From contig WFNC01000280.1 of assembly GCA_015488785.1 (NCBI GenBank), forward strand, positions 1-5,491: a stretch of DNA of 5,491 nt. The letters run 5' to 3'. Below the pieces are notes generated by a model. The model ran no database searches. It was not told the DNA's origin and saw nothing but the letters and a program-made list of their open reading frames with translations. Both the position numbers and the translations under genes were made by a program. Every line of letters starts with the position of its first letter. Position 1 is the stretch's first letter. This document shows, in pieces, positions 1 to 5,491 of this stretch. The stretch comes from Flavobacteriales bacterium. GTDB lineage: Bacteria > Bacteroidota > Bacteroidia > Flavobacteriales_D > Parvicellaceae.

Positions 1-614
1 CTAAAAAACCAATTGAAGCGCTTTTAGAATTGGTTGATAATGGAGTTCAAAAGAAAATTACCGATGTAGAATCTGATGGTAAATCGGGGGAATTTTTAAT
101 TTCATTGCCAGCAGGAAAAAATTACGGAATATCTGTAAATGCAAATGGATATTTATTTCATAGCGAAAATTTTGAAATACCAGAAAGTGCAGGATTTTCT
201 CAATTCGAAAAAATAATTTATCTTAAAAAAATAAAAATAGGAGAATCGATTGTATTAAGAAACATATTTTTTGACGTAAATAAGTCCACCTTAAAAGCTT
301 CTTCAGTCTTAGAATTAGCAAAACTGGCTGATTTATTGAATAAGAACAAATCGTTAAGAGTTGAAATATCAGGACATACAGATACGAACGGAAGCGCATC
401 GCTAAACATGAAGTTGTCTAAGAGTAGAGCCAAAGCAGTAGTTGATTTTCTTATTGAAGCAGGATACGACGCTTCTAGATTTGAATATGTTGGCTATGGA
501 GAAGAGAAACCATTAATCTCTGACGCAGAAATAGCTAAGTTATCTTCATCTCAAGCAAAGAAAGAAGCACATGCAACTAACCGTAGAACAGAGTTTAAAA
601 TTCTTAAATATTAA
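1..614 (+). CDS. OmpA-family peptidoglycan-binding outer-membrane protein, 5' truncated by the window
   Basis: The reading frame is open from the left edge (first full codon at base 3), so the true start lies outside the window and the TTG at base 30 is an internal Leu. About 203 residues are visible. The first ~70 resemble a carboxypeptidase-regulatory-like or PEGA-type beta domain (LPAGKNYGISVNANGY, bases 105-152). From about base 240 to the stop runs a complete OmpA C-terminal domain: IFFDVNKSTLK, then SGHTDTNGSASLN, then LSKSRAKAVVDFL, then a closing NRRTEFKIL. The Asp of HTD (bases 381-383) and the Arg of SKSRA correspond to the two residues that bind diaminopimelate of peptidoglycan in this family. 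The protein is therefore expected to tether the outer membrane to the cell wall from the periplasm. A regulatory-like domain before OmpA_C is also the C-terminal layout of PorE-type proteins of the type IX secretion system, but the TPR and propeller parts, if any, are outside the window. The OmpA domain is certain; the exact subfamily is not. Confidence 0.93.
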   Translation, partial: KKPIEALLELVDNGVQKKITDVESDGKSGEFLISLPAGKNYGISVNANGYLFHSENFEIPESAGFSQFEKIIYLKKIKIGESIVLRNIFFDVNKSTLKASSVLELAKLADLLNKNKSLRVEISGHTDTNGSASLNMKLSKSRAKAVVDFLIEAGYDASRFEYVGYGEEKPLISDAEIAKLSSSQAKKEAHATNRRTEFKILKY

Positions 615-738
615 TCGTTTAGTTTTTTTGTAAATGTCGTAATTGAGATTGGCTAGAGCATAAAAAAAAACTAGAAAAAGGTTTATATATCAATTATTTT
701 ACGATATTTGTAATAATCAAACAAAAAAAGAACATAAA

Positions 739-1038
739 ATGAACACAGAGGACAAAAACATAACCGGAATAAAAATTATTGATTCTATATTTTTTGAAGC
801 TAATATAAATCGATATGGAATTTCAGCTATATTATTAGTTTTTGTAGGATGTCTAGGTGGAGTAGTTGTAGGTTTAGGTGGAATTGATAGTGTATTTCAA
901 TTATCTATTTTAGCGACTACAACGATGTTTACCATGGCTATGATTTTAGCTGTAGCTCCAATGAAAATAATCGTATGGTCTGGAATAATTGCTATTATAT
1001 CAGATTTATTACTATTAGCGTTTAATTTGCTTGCGTAA
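739..1038 (+). CDS. Small three-helix membrane protein of unknown function
   Basis: The 99-residue product is not one I recognise. A short polar N-terminus (residues 1-25, MNTEDKNITG...) is followed by three hydrophobic stretches fitting membrane helices at about 27-48, 52-73 and 75-98, with almost no loops between them. Helix 1 carries Gly37, Gly41 and Gly45, a GxxxGxxxG glycine zipper that usually marks tight helix packing. Helix 3 holds a lone acidic residue, Asp89. There is no signal-peptidase site or lipobox. The ATG at 739 follows an A-rich leader with no Shine-Dalgarno, normal for Bacteroidota. A near-match to the -7 box (GATATTTG, 703-710) lies 28 nt upstream. The gene is separated from the OmpA gene by 124 bases and is closed by its own strong terminator, so it is probably a single-gene transcript. 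The length, the helices and the terminator support a real gene; the role is unknown. Confidence 0.8.
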   Translation: MNTEDKNITGIKIIDSIFFEANINRYGISAILLVFVGCLGGVVVGLGGIDSVFQLSILATTTMFTMAMILAVAPMKIIVWSGIIAIISDLLLLAFNLLA

Positions 1039-1052
1039 AAAAAACATATTAA

Positions 1053-1091
1053 AAAAAAAGGAAGTTGAACTTAGTTTAACTTCCTTTTTTT
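1053..1091 (+). terminator. Intrinsic terminator after the small membrane protein
   Basis: A stem GGAAGTTGAAC (1060-1070) pairs with GTTTAACTTCC (1074-1084) around a 3-nt loop, with one G-T wobble. It is flanked by seven As (1053-1059) and seven Ts (1085-1091) that extend the pairing. It begins 14 bases after the stop codon of the upstream gene and 62 bases before the -7 box of the next one, so it insulates the ABC exporter from upstream transcription. The A-tract means it could also work in the other direction, though no minus-strand gene needs it here. Confidence 0.9.
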
Positions 1092-1152
1092 GTGACCTTA
1101 AATTCAGCAAGTATTAAATTATTGTTTAATCGATAAAGATAAGTTATTCTTG

Positions 1153-1160
1153 TAGCTTTG
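1153..1160 (+). promoter_or_regulatory. Bacteroidota-type -7 promoter box (TAGCTTTG) of the ABC exporter
   Basis: TAGCTTTG matches the TAnnTTTG box exactly and lies 24 bases before the GTG start, giving an expected short untranslated leader of about 15-20 nt. A -33 TTG at the usual distance is not visible; the nearest, at 1122-1124, is too far upstream. The position between a terminator and a gene supports it. Confidence 0.6.
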
Positions 1161-1184
1161 TAACTTCTAAAAAGAGACACAACA

Positions 1185-2945
1185 GTGAAACCATTATTCT
1201 ATTTAAACAAATATTTATTAAAGTATAAGTGGAGACTTGTATTGGGTACAATTTTCATCATTTTCTCAAATCTATTTGGTGCCTATATGCCAAGTATCGT
1301 CAATACTGCGACTGATAATATAATTGAATACACCAATTCTTCAGTGCATAAAGACGGAGAACAATCAATTATGATGTTGGCTTTATACTTAGCAGGAACT
1401 TATGTGTTTTTGTCTTTTATGAAAGGAGTTTTTTTATTCTTTACACGACAAACAATCATTATTATGTCGCGATTGATTGAGTATGATTTAAAAAATGAAA
1501 TATACAATAAGTATCAAGCTTTAGATATGTCCTTTTACAAGTCCAATAAGACAGGTGATATAATGAACCGAATAAGTGAAGATGTAAGTAAGGTAAGAAT
1601 GTATTTAGGACCTGCGATTATGTATTCAATAAACTTAGTCGTTTTGTTTGTTTTAGTGATTAGTTTTATGCTGAGAATTAATGTAGAATTAACCCTTTAC
1701 GCATTAATGCCTTTACCTATCATGTCTTTTTTAGTCTATAAAGTAAGTCGGATTATTAACATGAAAAGTGAGAAAGTTCAAATTTCTCAATCTAATCTAT
1801 CTTCATTTGTTCAAGAAAAAATATCAGGAATTAGAGTCTTAAAAGCTTACAACAGAAGTAATCATTTTATCGAAGAGTTTAAAGAAGAAACCCTTAATTA
1901 TCAAATAGCGAATTTAAGTTTAGCGAAGACAAATGCATTATTTATGCCTGTCATTATTTTTCTAATCGGTTTAAGTACAACGATTACAATTTATGTAGGA
2001 GGAGAAAAAGCCATTGATGGAAAAATTGATATTGGAGATATTCTTCAATTTGTTATTTATGTAAACATGCTAACATGGCCATTTGCATCAGTTGGATGGG
2101 TGACTTCTATGGTACAAAGAGCAGCAGCATCTCAAAAAAGATTAAATGAATTTCTAGAATTAGAATCTGAAATAAAAAATGCTAAAAATCCAATAAAAGA
2201 CATCAAAGGTTCAATCGAGTTTAAAAACGTTTCTTTTAGGTATCCAGAGAGTAATATTTTAGCCTTAAATCAAGTCAGTTTTTCAATAGAAGAAGGAACA
2301 GTTGTAGGTATTACAGGAAAAACAGGTTGTGGAAAATCGACAATAGCAAATTTAATGTGTCGATTGTATGATGTAACAGAAGGGGAAATATTAATTAACA
2401 ATAAAAATATCAAAGCTTATGATATTTCAGCATTAAGAACAGCTTTTGGTTATGTACCGCAAGAAGTCTTTTTGTTTTCTGATACAGTAGCCAATAATAT
2501 CTCTTTCGGATTGAAAGATGGAGAAGTTAATGAAGCTAAAATAATACAAGCAGCAAAAGACGCTCAAGTCTATGAAAATATTATAAATTTTGAAGAAGGC
2601 TTTGAAACTAAAATAGGAGAGAAGGGAGTTACATTATCAGGAGGACAAAAACAAAGATTATCCATTGCTAGAGCAATAATAAAATCTCCTGACTATATGA
2701 TTTTTGACGACTGTTTGTCGGCGGTAGATACACATACCGAAGAAAATATTTTGAAAAACTTAGATCGAATTATGAAAAATAAAACAGCTGTTTTAATTGG
2801 ACATCGAATCTCTACACTTAAAAATGCTGATAGAATTCTATTATTCGATAAAGGAAAATTGATTGAGCAAGGAAGTCACGAAAGTCTTCTAGCCAACAAA
2901 AAAGAATATTTTGAATTATATGAAAGACAACATGTAAAAAAATAA
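1185..2945 (+). CDS. Half-size ABC exporter (fused permease and ATPase) with Asp at the catalytic Glu position
   Basis: The 586-residue protein is a complete half-transporter that exports a substrate across the inner membrane using ATP after dimerising. Six membrane helices are predicted at about 17-39, 62-87, 142-163, 167-187, 252-271 and 286-308. The nucleotide-binding domain (about 341-578) shows A-loop Tyr353, Walker A GKTGCGKST (378-386), Q-loop Gln426, X-loop TKIGEKG (475-481), signature LSGGQ (484-488), Walker B YMIFD (504-508), D-loop SAVD (512-515) and H-loop His540. Residue 509, normally the catalytic Glu, is Asp (FDDCLSAVD). This is typical of the YheI/BmrC/TM287 side of heterodimeric multidrug exporters, although His540 is kept. 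No partner half-transporter is visible. The start is GTG: an in-frame stop at 1161-1163 leaves no ATG upstream, and the next ATG (Met35) would delete helix 1. The substrate cannot be told from sequence; lipid or drug export is the usual family role. Confidence 0.95.
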   Translation: MKPLFYLNKYLLKYKWRLVLGTIFIIFSNLFGAYMPSIVNTATDNIIEYTNSSVHKDGEQSIMMLALYLAGTYVFLSFMKGVFLFFTRQTIIIMSRLIEYDLKNEIYNKYQALDMSFYKSNKTGDIMNRISEDVSKVRMYLGPAIMYSINLVVLFVLVISFMLRINVELTLYALMPLPIMSFLVYKVSRIINMKSEKVQISQSNLSSFVQEKISGIRVLKAYNRSNHFIEEFKEETLNYQIANLSLAKTNALFMPVIIFLIGLSTTITIYVGGEKAIDGKIDIGDILQFVIYVNMLTWPFASVGWVTSMVQRAAASQKRLNEFLELESEIKNAKNPIKDIKGSIEFKNVSFRYPESNILALNQVSFSIEEGTVVGITGKTGCGKSTIANLMCRLYDVTEGEILINNKNIKAYDISALRTAFGYVPQEVFLFSDTVANNISFGLKDGEVNEAKIIQAAKDAQVYENIINFEEGFETKIGEKGVTLSGGQKQRLSIARAIIKSPDYMIFDDCLSAVDTHTEENILKNLDRIMKNKTAVLIGHRISTLKNADRILLFDKGKLIEQGSHESLLANKKEYFELYERQHVKK

Positions 2946-3019
2946 AGGTTTGTAAAAATCTTTTGATATATTTACTTGAATTTAACACCTCTAATAGTAT
3001 AACAAAACAATTATCCGAG

Positions 3020-3682
3020 ATGAAACAAGTGTCAATATTTATTTTAACAATGCTTCTTACAGCATCGTTTTATAGCCAATCCGTAAACAAAGGTCGGATT
3101 CAGCTAAAGGCGGGCTTAGGTTTTTTTTATAGCAAACAAAAATCCTCAAATATTTCCCCAGGAACAGGTGCGCTAATAAGTAAAGGAGCTCAAAATAGAA
3201 CTTTTGGAGAAAACAATATCGCATTATTAATCAATACACATAAAGATTTTGCCTTGGGAATTACCATCGTCAACCAATCCTATAGCGGCGAATCTAAAGT
3301 CGATTCACAAGGCGTTGGGGTTAGTGCAGAATATTATATGATCAATAATCCTTATTTTAATTTATATGTAAGCACAACCGCAGGAAAATTAACGGGAACT
3401 TGGAGTGATTTTAAAGACGTTGAAATCCTAAAGCAATCAGCAAAAGGAAGTTTCTATACTTTCGGATTGGGAATGAATACTTATATCGGAAAAGTCTTTG
3501 GATTTTATGCCGTAGCAGGATTTAAAAATCAAGCAGTCGGAGTAACAAAAGCTTCAATAGGAGGCGTAGAACAAAGTTACATAGGAAATATAAAAGCAAT
3601 AGACTTAAACTATCTAAACAGAGGCAGCTTTATCAATATAGGAATAACAATAAAACTAAGGAATAAATCAGGAGAAAAATAA
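3020..3682 (+). CDS. Secreted, probable outer-membrane beta-barrel protein of unknown function
   Basis: I chose the ATG at 3020 (220 residues) over an in-frame TTG at 2963. It begins a clear signal peptide: MKQ, then a hydrophobic core at residues 4-18, then SQS with cleavage likely near residues 19-21. The mature part has many short alternating polar/hydrophobic strands rich in Gly, Tyr and Phe (for example LKAGLGFFYS, FYTFGLGMNTYIG, SFINIGITIKL), which fits a small 8- to 10-strand outer-membrane barrel of the broad OMP_b-brl kind. No specific family is recognised. The gap to the ABC exporter stop is only 74 bases without a terminator, so the two may be co-transcribed, ending at the shared terminator at 3707. 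A weak promoter candidate (TTTG 2949-2952 and TATATTTA 2967-2974, spacer 14) could give separate expression. Barrel assignment is inference from composition; secretion is well supported. Confidence 0.78.
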   Translation: MKQVSIFILTMLLTASFYSQSVNKGRIQLKAGLGFFYSKQKSSNISPGTGALISKGAQNRTFGENNIALLINTHKDFALGITIVNQSYSGESKVDSQGVGVSAEYYMINNPYFNLYVSTTAGKLTGTWSDFKDVEILKQSAKGSFYTFGLGMNTYIGKVFGFYAVAGFKNQAVGVTKASIGGVEQSYIGNIKAIDLNYLNRGSFINIGITIKLRNKSGEK

Positions 3683-3706
3683 GCTTAGAATATTAATAAA
3701 TAGAAT

Positions 3707-3747
3707 AAAAAAAAAGCTACTTCGAATTTCGAAGTAGCTTTTTTTTT
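3707..3747. terminator. Perfectly symmetrical bidirectional terminator between converging genes
   Basis: A 19-bp perfect inverted repeat (3707-3725 with 3729-3747) consists of A9, then GCTACTTCGA, a 3-nt loop, and the exact mirror ending in T9. Read on either strand it is a GC-containing hairpin followed by nine Us. It lies 25 bases past the stop of the plus-strand barrel gene and 71 bases past the stop of the minus-strand thiolase, so it can serve both. Confidence 0.93.
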
Positions 3748-3817
3748 ACTCTATTTTCCTCAGACTTTATTGTAGTCTTTTATCTTAAAGCGAGCGGTCT
3801 TTCAGTCTTTAATCTAA

Positions 3818-4993
3818 CTAAACATTTTCAATCACCATAGCAGAAGCTCCACCGCCACCATTACAAATTGCAGCAGCACCAAATTTACCATTGTTTTGTT
3901 TTAGTACATTAATCAAAGTTACAATGATTCTAGAACCACTATTTCCAAGAGGATGTCCCAAAGAAACAGCACCACCATTTACATCAACCTTGCTAGCATC
4001 TAAACCTAGTTTTTTAATGTTAACTAATCCAACAACCGAAAACGCTTGATTCAATTCCCAATAATCAATATCAGAAACCTCCAATTTAGCTTTTTTCAAT
4101 GCAACAGGAATCGCTTTTGAAGGTGCAGTCGTAAACCATTCTGGATCATGAGCAGCATCACCATAACCGACTATTTTGGCAATAGGCTTCAAACCTAACT
4201 CCTCCGCTTTTTCTTTACTCATCAACAATAGGGCAGAAGCACCATCATTCAACGACGAAGCATTAGCAGCAGTAACAGTTCCATCTTTTTTAAACACAGT
4301 TCTCAATTGTGGAATTTTCTCTATTTTTACATTCGAAAACTCCTCATCCTTGTCCACAATTAAAGCATCACCTCTTCTTTGAGGAACTTCCACAGGAACA
4401 ATTTCATCGTCAAATTTATTTTCTTCCCAAGCCTTAGCCGATCTTTTGTAAGATTCGATCGCAAAACTATCTTGATCTTCTCTAGTAAAATTATATTCAG
4501 CCGCACAAGTTTCAGCACAAACTCCCATATGAACTTGATTATAAACATCCGTAAGACCATCTTTAACCAATCCATCAATCATTTTAACATCTCCTAGTTT
4601 TGTTGCCTTTCTAGCGTTATAATAATGGGGAGCCATACTCATATTTTCCATTCCTCCAGCAATAACAATAGCATTGTCACCAGCCAAAATAGATTGAGTA
4701 GCCAAACTCAAAGCCTTCATTCCCGAAGCACAAACCTTATTAATCGTTGTCGCAGGAACCTCCTGAGATAATCCCGCAAAAATAGCCGCTTGCCTAGCAG
4801 GAGCCTGTCCCAAATTAGCTTGTAGCACATTTCCCATAAAAACTTCCTCAACCAAATTTGGGTCAATCTTAGCCTTATCAATTGCACCTTTTATAGCCGT
4901 AGCACCTAGTTTTGTCGCAGGTACAGAAGATAAAACCCCTCCGAAACTCCCTATAGGAGTCCTAACTGCCGAAATAATGTAAACCTCTTTCAT
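3818..4993 (-). CDS. Acetyl-CoA C-acetyltransferase (thiolase II)
   Basis: This complete 391-residue thiolase has the usual length for the biosynthetic/acetoacetyl-CoA class. It catalyses reversible condensation of two acetyl-CoA to acetoacetyl-CoA in the cytosol. The nucleophile is Cys88 in NKVCASGMKA, the catalytic His347 is in SLGHPLGNSG, and the second catalytic Cys377 is in ICNGGGGASAM. The N-terminal signature SAVRTPIGSFGG (8-19), the HMG at 155-157 of the CoA-binding loop and SSLNDGASA (246-254) are also in place. One oddity is ELNQAF at 313-318, where thiolases usually have NEAF: the oxyanion-hole Asn315 is kept but the next residue is Gln. The start is the ATG at 4991-4993, immediately before KEVYIISAVRTPIG, the expected first strand. 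It has no Shine-Dalgarno. No other fatty-acid or ketone-body gene is adjacent, so the pathway (polyketide/isoprenoid precursor supply, amino-acid or fatty-acid degradation) is open. Transcription probably comes from the minus-strand -7 box at 5224-5231, through a structured leader. An atoB/phaA-type symbol would be possible but is not certain. Confidence 0.96.
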   Translation of the reverse strand: MKEVYIISAVRTPIGSFGGVLSSVPATKLGATAIKGAIDKAKIDPNLVEEVFMGNVLQANLGQAPARQAAIFAGLSQEVPATTINKVCASGMKALSLATQSILAGDNAIVIAGGMENMSMAPHYYNARKATKLGDVKMIDGLVKDGLTDVYNQVHMGVCAETCAAEYNFTREDQDSFAIESYKRSAKAWEENKFDDEIVPVEVPQRRGDALIVDKDEEFSNVKIEKIPQLRTVFKKDGTVTAANASSLNDGASALLLMSKEKAEELGLKPIAKIVGYGDAAHDPEWFTTAPSKAIPVALKKAKLEVSDIDYWELNQAFSVVGLVNIKKLGLDASKVDVNGGAVSLGHPLGNSGSRIIVTLINVLKQNNGKFGAAAICNGGGGASAMVIENV

Positions 4994-5039
4994 TCTAATA
5001 TGTGTTGTTTTAGTCGCTATTACTTCGTCCTTCTTACTT

Positions 5040-5217
5040 GGGCGTTTATACTCAAACCGAAAAGCAAATCGGTTTGAGTATAACGGGCTATCCGCTAATA
5101 GTTTTTGAGTTTAAAGAAGTAAAACTAAATCCAAAAAGGAGCTCATAAAATCGCTCTTTTTAGCTAAGTTTAACTAATCTTAAAACACAAAAAGCTACCG
5201 CTACTATCCCTAACGCA
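5040..5217 (-). ncRNA. Candidate structured RNA element or leader upstream of the thiolase
   Basis: Read on the minus strand, the block starts GCGTTAGGGATAGTAGCGGT (5216-5197) and ends AACGCCC (5046-5040), so its ends GCGTT/AACGC can close it. Between them are two arms. Arm 1 is a long imperfect hairpin: 5100-5116 with 5179-5196 (15 pairs, one bulge, two mismatches), 5118-5128 with 5165-5175 (9 pairs, two mismatches), and 5133-5142 with 5153-5161 (9 pairs, one bulge). Arm 2 is the perfect 15-bp hairpin at 5046-5083. The linker between arms, TTAGCGGATAGCCCGT (5099-5084), repeats the words AGCGG and GGATAG of the 5' end. From memory this framework resembles a structured repeat found between genes in Flavobacterium genomes, possibly the Flavo-1 RNA motif, but I could not check this. 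The strand is inferred from the promoter box and from the thiolase orientation. A dispersed DNA repeat with no RNA role is the main alternative. Confidence 0.55.
5046..5083. repeat. Perfect 15-bp inverted repeat (hairpin) within the leader element
   Basis: TTATACTCAAACCGA (5046-5060) is exactly complementary to 5069-5083, with the 8-nt loop AAAGCAAA. After a one-base bulge (T5045), two more pairs (CG with CG) can extend it. No T-run follows on either strand, so it is not an intrinsic terminator. It forms the promoter-distal arm of the structured element. Confidence 0.92.
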
Positions 5218-5223
5218 AACAAA

Positions 5224-5231
5224 CAAAAGTA
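5224..5231 (-). promoter_or_regulatory. Minus-strand -7 promoter box (TACTTTTG) for the leader and thiolase
   Basis: On the minus strand TACTTTTG matches TAnnTTTG exactly. It ends 7 nt before the GCGTTAGGG that opens the structured element, so a start site would fall right at the element's 5' edge. A TTG on the minus strand at 5246-5248 is a possible -33 element, but the spacer (14 nt) is short. No other TAnnTTTG lies between here and the thiolase ATG. Such boxes arise by chance in AT-rich DNA, so position is the main support. Confidence 0.5.
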
Positions 5232-5239
5232 TTCCGTAG

Positions 5240-5252
5240 TAACTTCAAGTTA
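5240..5252. promoter_or_regulatory. Candidate operator: 13-bp dyad overlapping the thiolase promoter
   Basis: TAACTTCAAGTTA is a perfect dyad (six-base arms around a central C). It lies 8 nt upstream of the minus-strand -7 box and covers the -33 region, a position where a bound dimeric regulator would block polymerase. No regulator gene is in the window, and a dyad this short can arise by chance. Confidence 0.3.
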
Positions 5253-5491
5253 AATGTATAGAAATGGTTTTAAATCGAGGATTAAAAGTGAAATTGAGAT
5301 ATTTTAATTTTGCTATAAGTATTTTTAAGAAGCATAACTATAATAGCCATAGTTCACAAAAAATAGCGACAAGAAAAACAAACCATTTTCAACTTATAGT
5401 TCGACTTTAAACTACTTCATTAAATAATTCCTTACAAAAATAAGAAAAATTACTCATTAATAAAAGTTGATTATTATCATATACTCAATAC
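5253..5491. other. Gene-free AT-rich stretch at the right edge
   Basis: No convincing coding frame is seen on either strand; stops are frequent. Two further exact TAnnTTTG words occur: TAATTTTG on the plus strand (5305-5312) and TATTTTTG on the minus strand (5435-5442). Neither has a -33 partner. The plus-strand one could serve a gene beyond the window, and the minus-strand one could be an upstream promoter for the thiolase unit. Short inverted words (AACTAT 5336-5341 with ATAGTT 5349-5354; AAATGGTTT 5262-5270 with AAACCATTT 5380-5388) are present but not compelling. Confidence 0.5.

Noticed and set aside
619..674. Inverted repeat TTAGTTTTTTT ... AAAAAAACTAG after the OmpA gene, as a terminator
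   Set aside because: It is nearly all A-T with a loop of over 30 bases and no T-run after the second arm. The seven Ts at 623-629 have no stable stem before them.
703..710. GATATTTG as a promoter for the 99-residue protein
   Set aside because: One mismatch to TAnnTTTG and no -33 TTG at the right spacing; too weak to list as a feature, though a promoter must lie near here.
2963..3019. TTG-initiated extension of the barrel protein by 19 residues
   Set aside because: The extension places polar, non-signal residues in front of a clear signal peptide starting at the ATG at 3020, so it is most likely leader sequence.
3762..3781. AGACT ... AGTCT followed by Ts, as a second terminator after the thiolase
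   Set aside because: The stem is only five pairs, and on the minus strand no T-run follows. The symmetrical terminator at 3707-3747 already serves both genes.
4176..4597. Overlapping open frames of 68-72 codons on both strands inside the thiolase gene
   Set aside because: They are shadows of the thiolase frame with basic or low-complexity products; the thiolase itself is continuous and complete there.
5013..5370. GTCGCTATT (5013-5021) and AATAGCGAC (5362-5370) as terminal inverted repeats of a mobile element
   Set aside because: Nine bases is within chance for about 500 AT-rich bases searched. No target duplication was seen, and the interval does not match the edges of the structured element.
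5262..5388. AAATGGTTT / AAACCATTT inverted pair
   Set aside because: Nine AT-rich bases separated by more than 100, with no further matching on either side.

Overview
The window looks like a chromosomal stretch of a low-GC member of the Bacteroidota, most likely Flavobacteriaceae. The basis is the strongly AT-rich coding sequence, the lack of Shine-Dalgarno sites before the starts (A-rich leaders instead), copies of the Bacteroidota -7 promoter word TAnnTTTG, and protein types common in that group (an OmpA-like protein with a regulatory-like domain, a small outer-membrane barrel). No insertion sequence, tRNA, rRNA or CRISPR array is visible.

Left to right: (1) the 3' part of an OmpA-family peptidoglycan-binding protein, cut by the left edge. 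(2) A 99-residue orphan membrane protein with three predicted helices, closed by a strong intrinsic terminator. (3) A TAnnTTTG promoter followed by a GTG-started 586-residue half-size ABC exporter, whose catalytic Walker B glutamate is replaced by aspartate. (4) An unrecognised secreted, probably outer-membrane beta-barrel protein, apparently sharing a transcript with the exporter. (5) A perfectly symmetrical terminator between converging genes. (6) On the minus strand, a complete acetyl-CoA C-acetyltransferase (thiolase). (7) About 500 bases without a gene.

The gene-free right part is not featureless. Directly upstream of the thiolase lies a block of about 180 bases that folds into two arms: a long imperfect hairpin of about 33 base pairs, and a perfect 15-bp hairpin with an 8-nt loop. 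Conserved-looking linkers separate them, and 5-bp closing ends (GCGTT/AACGC) may enclose both. A minus-strand TAnnTTTG box lies 7 nt before the start of this block. No terminator or second promoter is visible between the block and the thiolase ATG. The simplest reading is a structured RNA leader of the thiolase transcript. It resembles, from memory, a structured element dispersed in Flavobacterium genomes. This is the best candidate here for something poorly described.

The genes do not form one pathway. Three functional themes sit side by side: envelope anchoring and outer-membrane proteins, an ATP-driven exporter, and acetyl-CoA/acetoacetyl-CoA interconversion.
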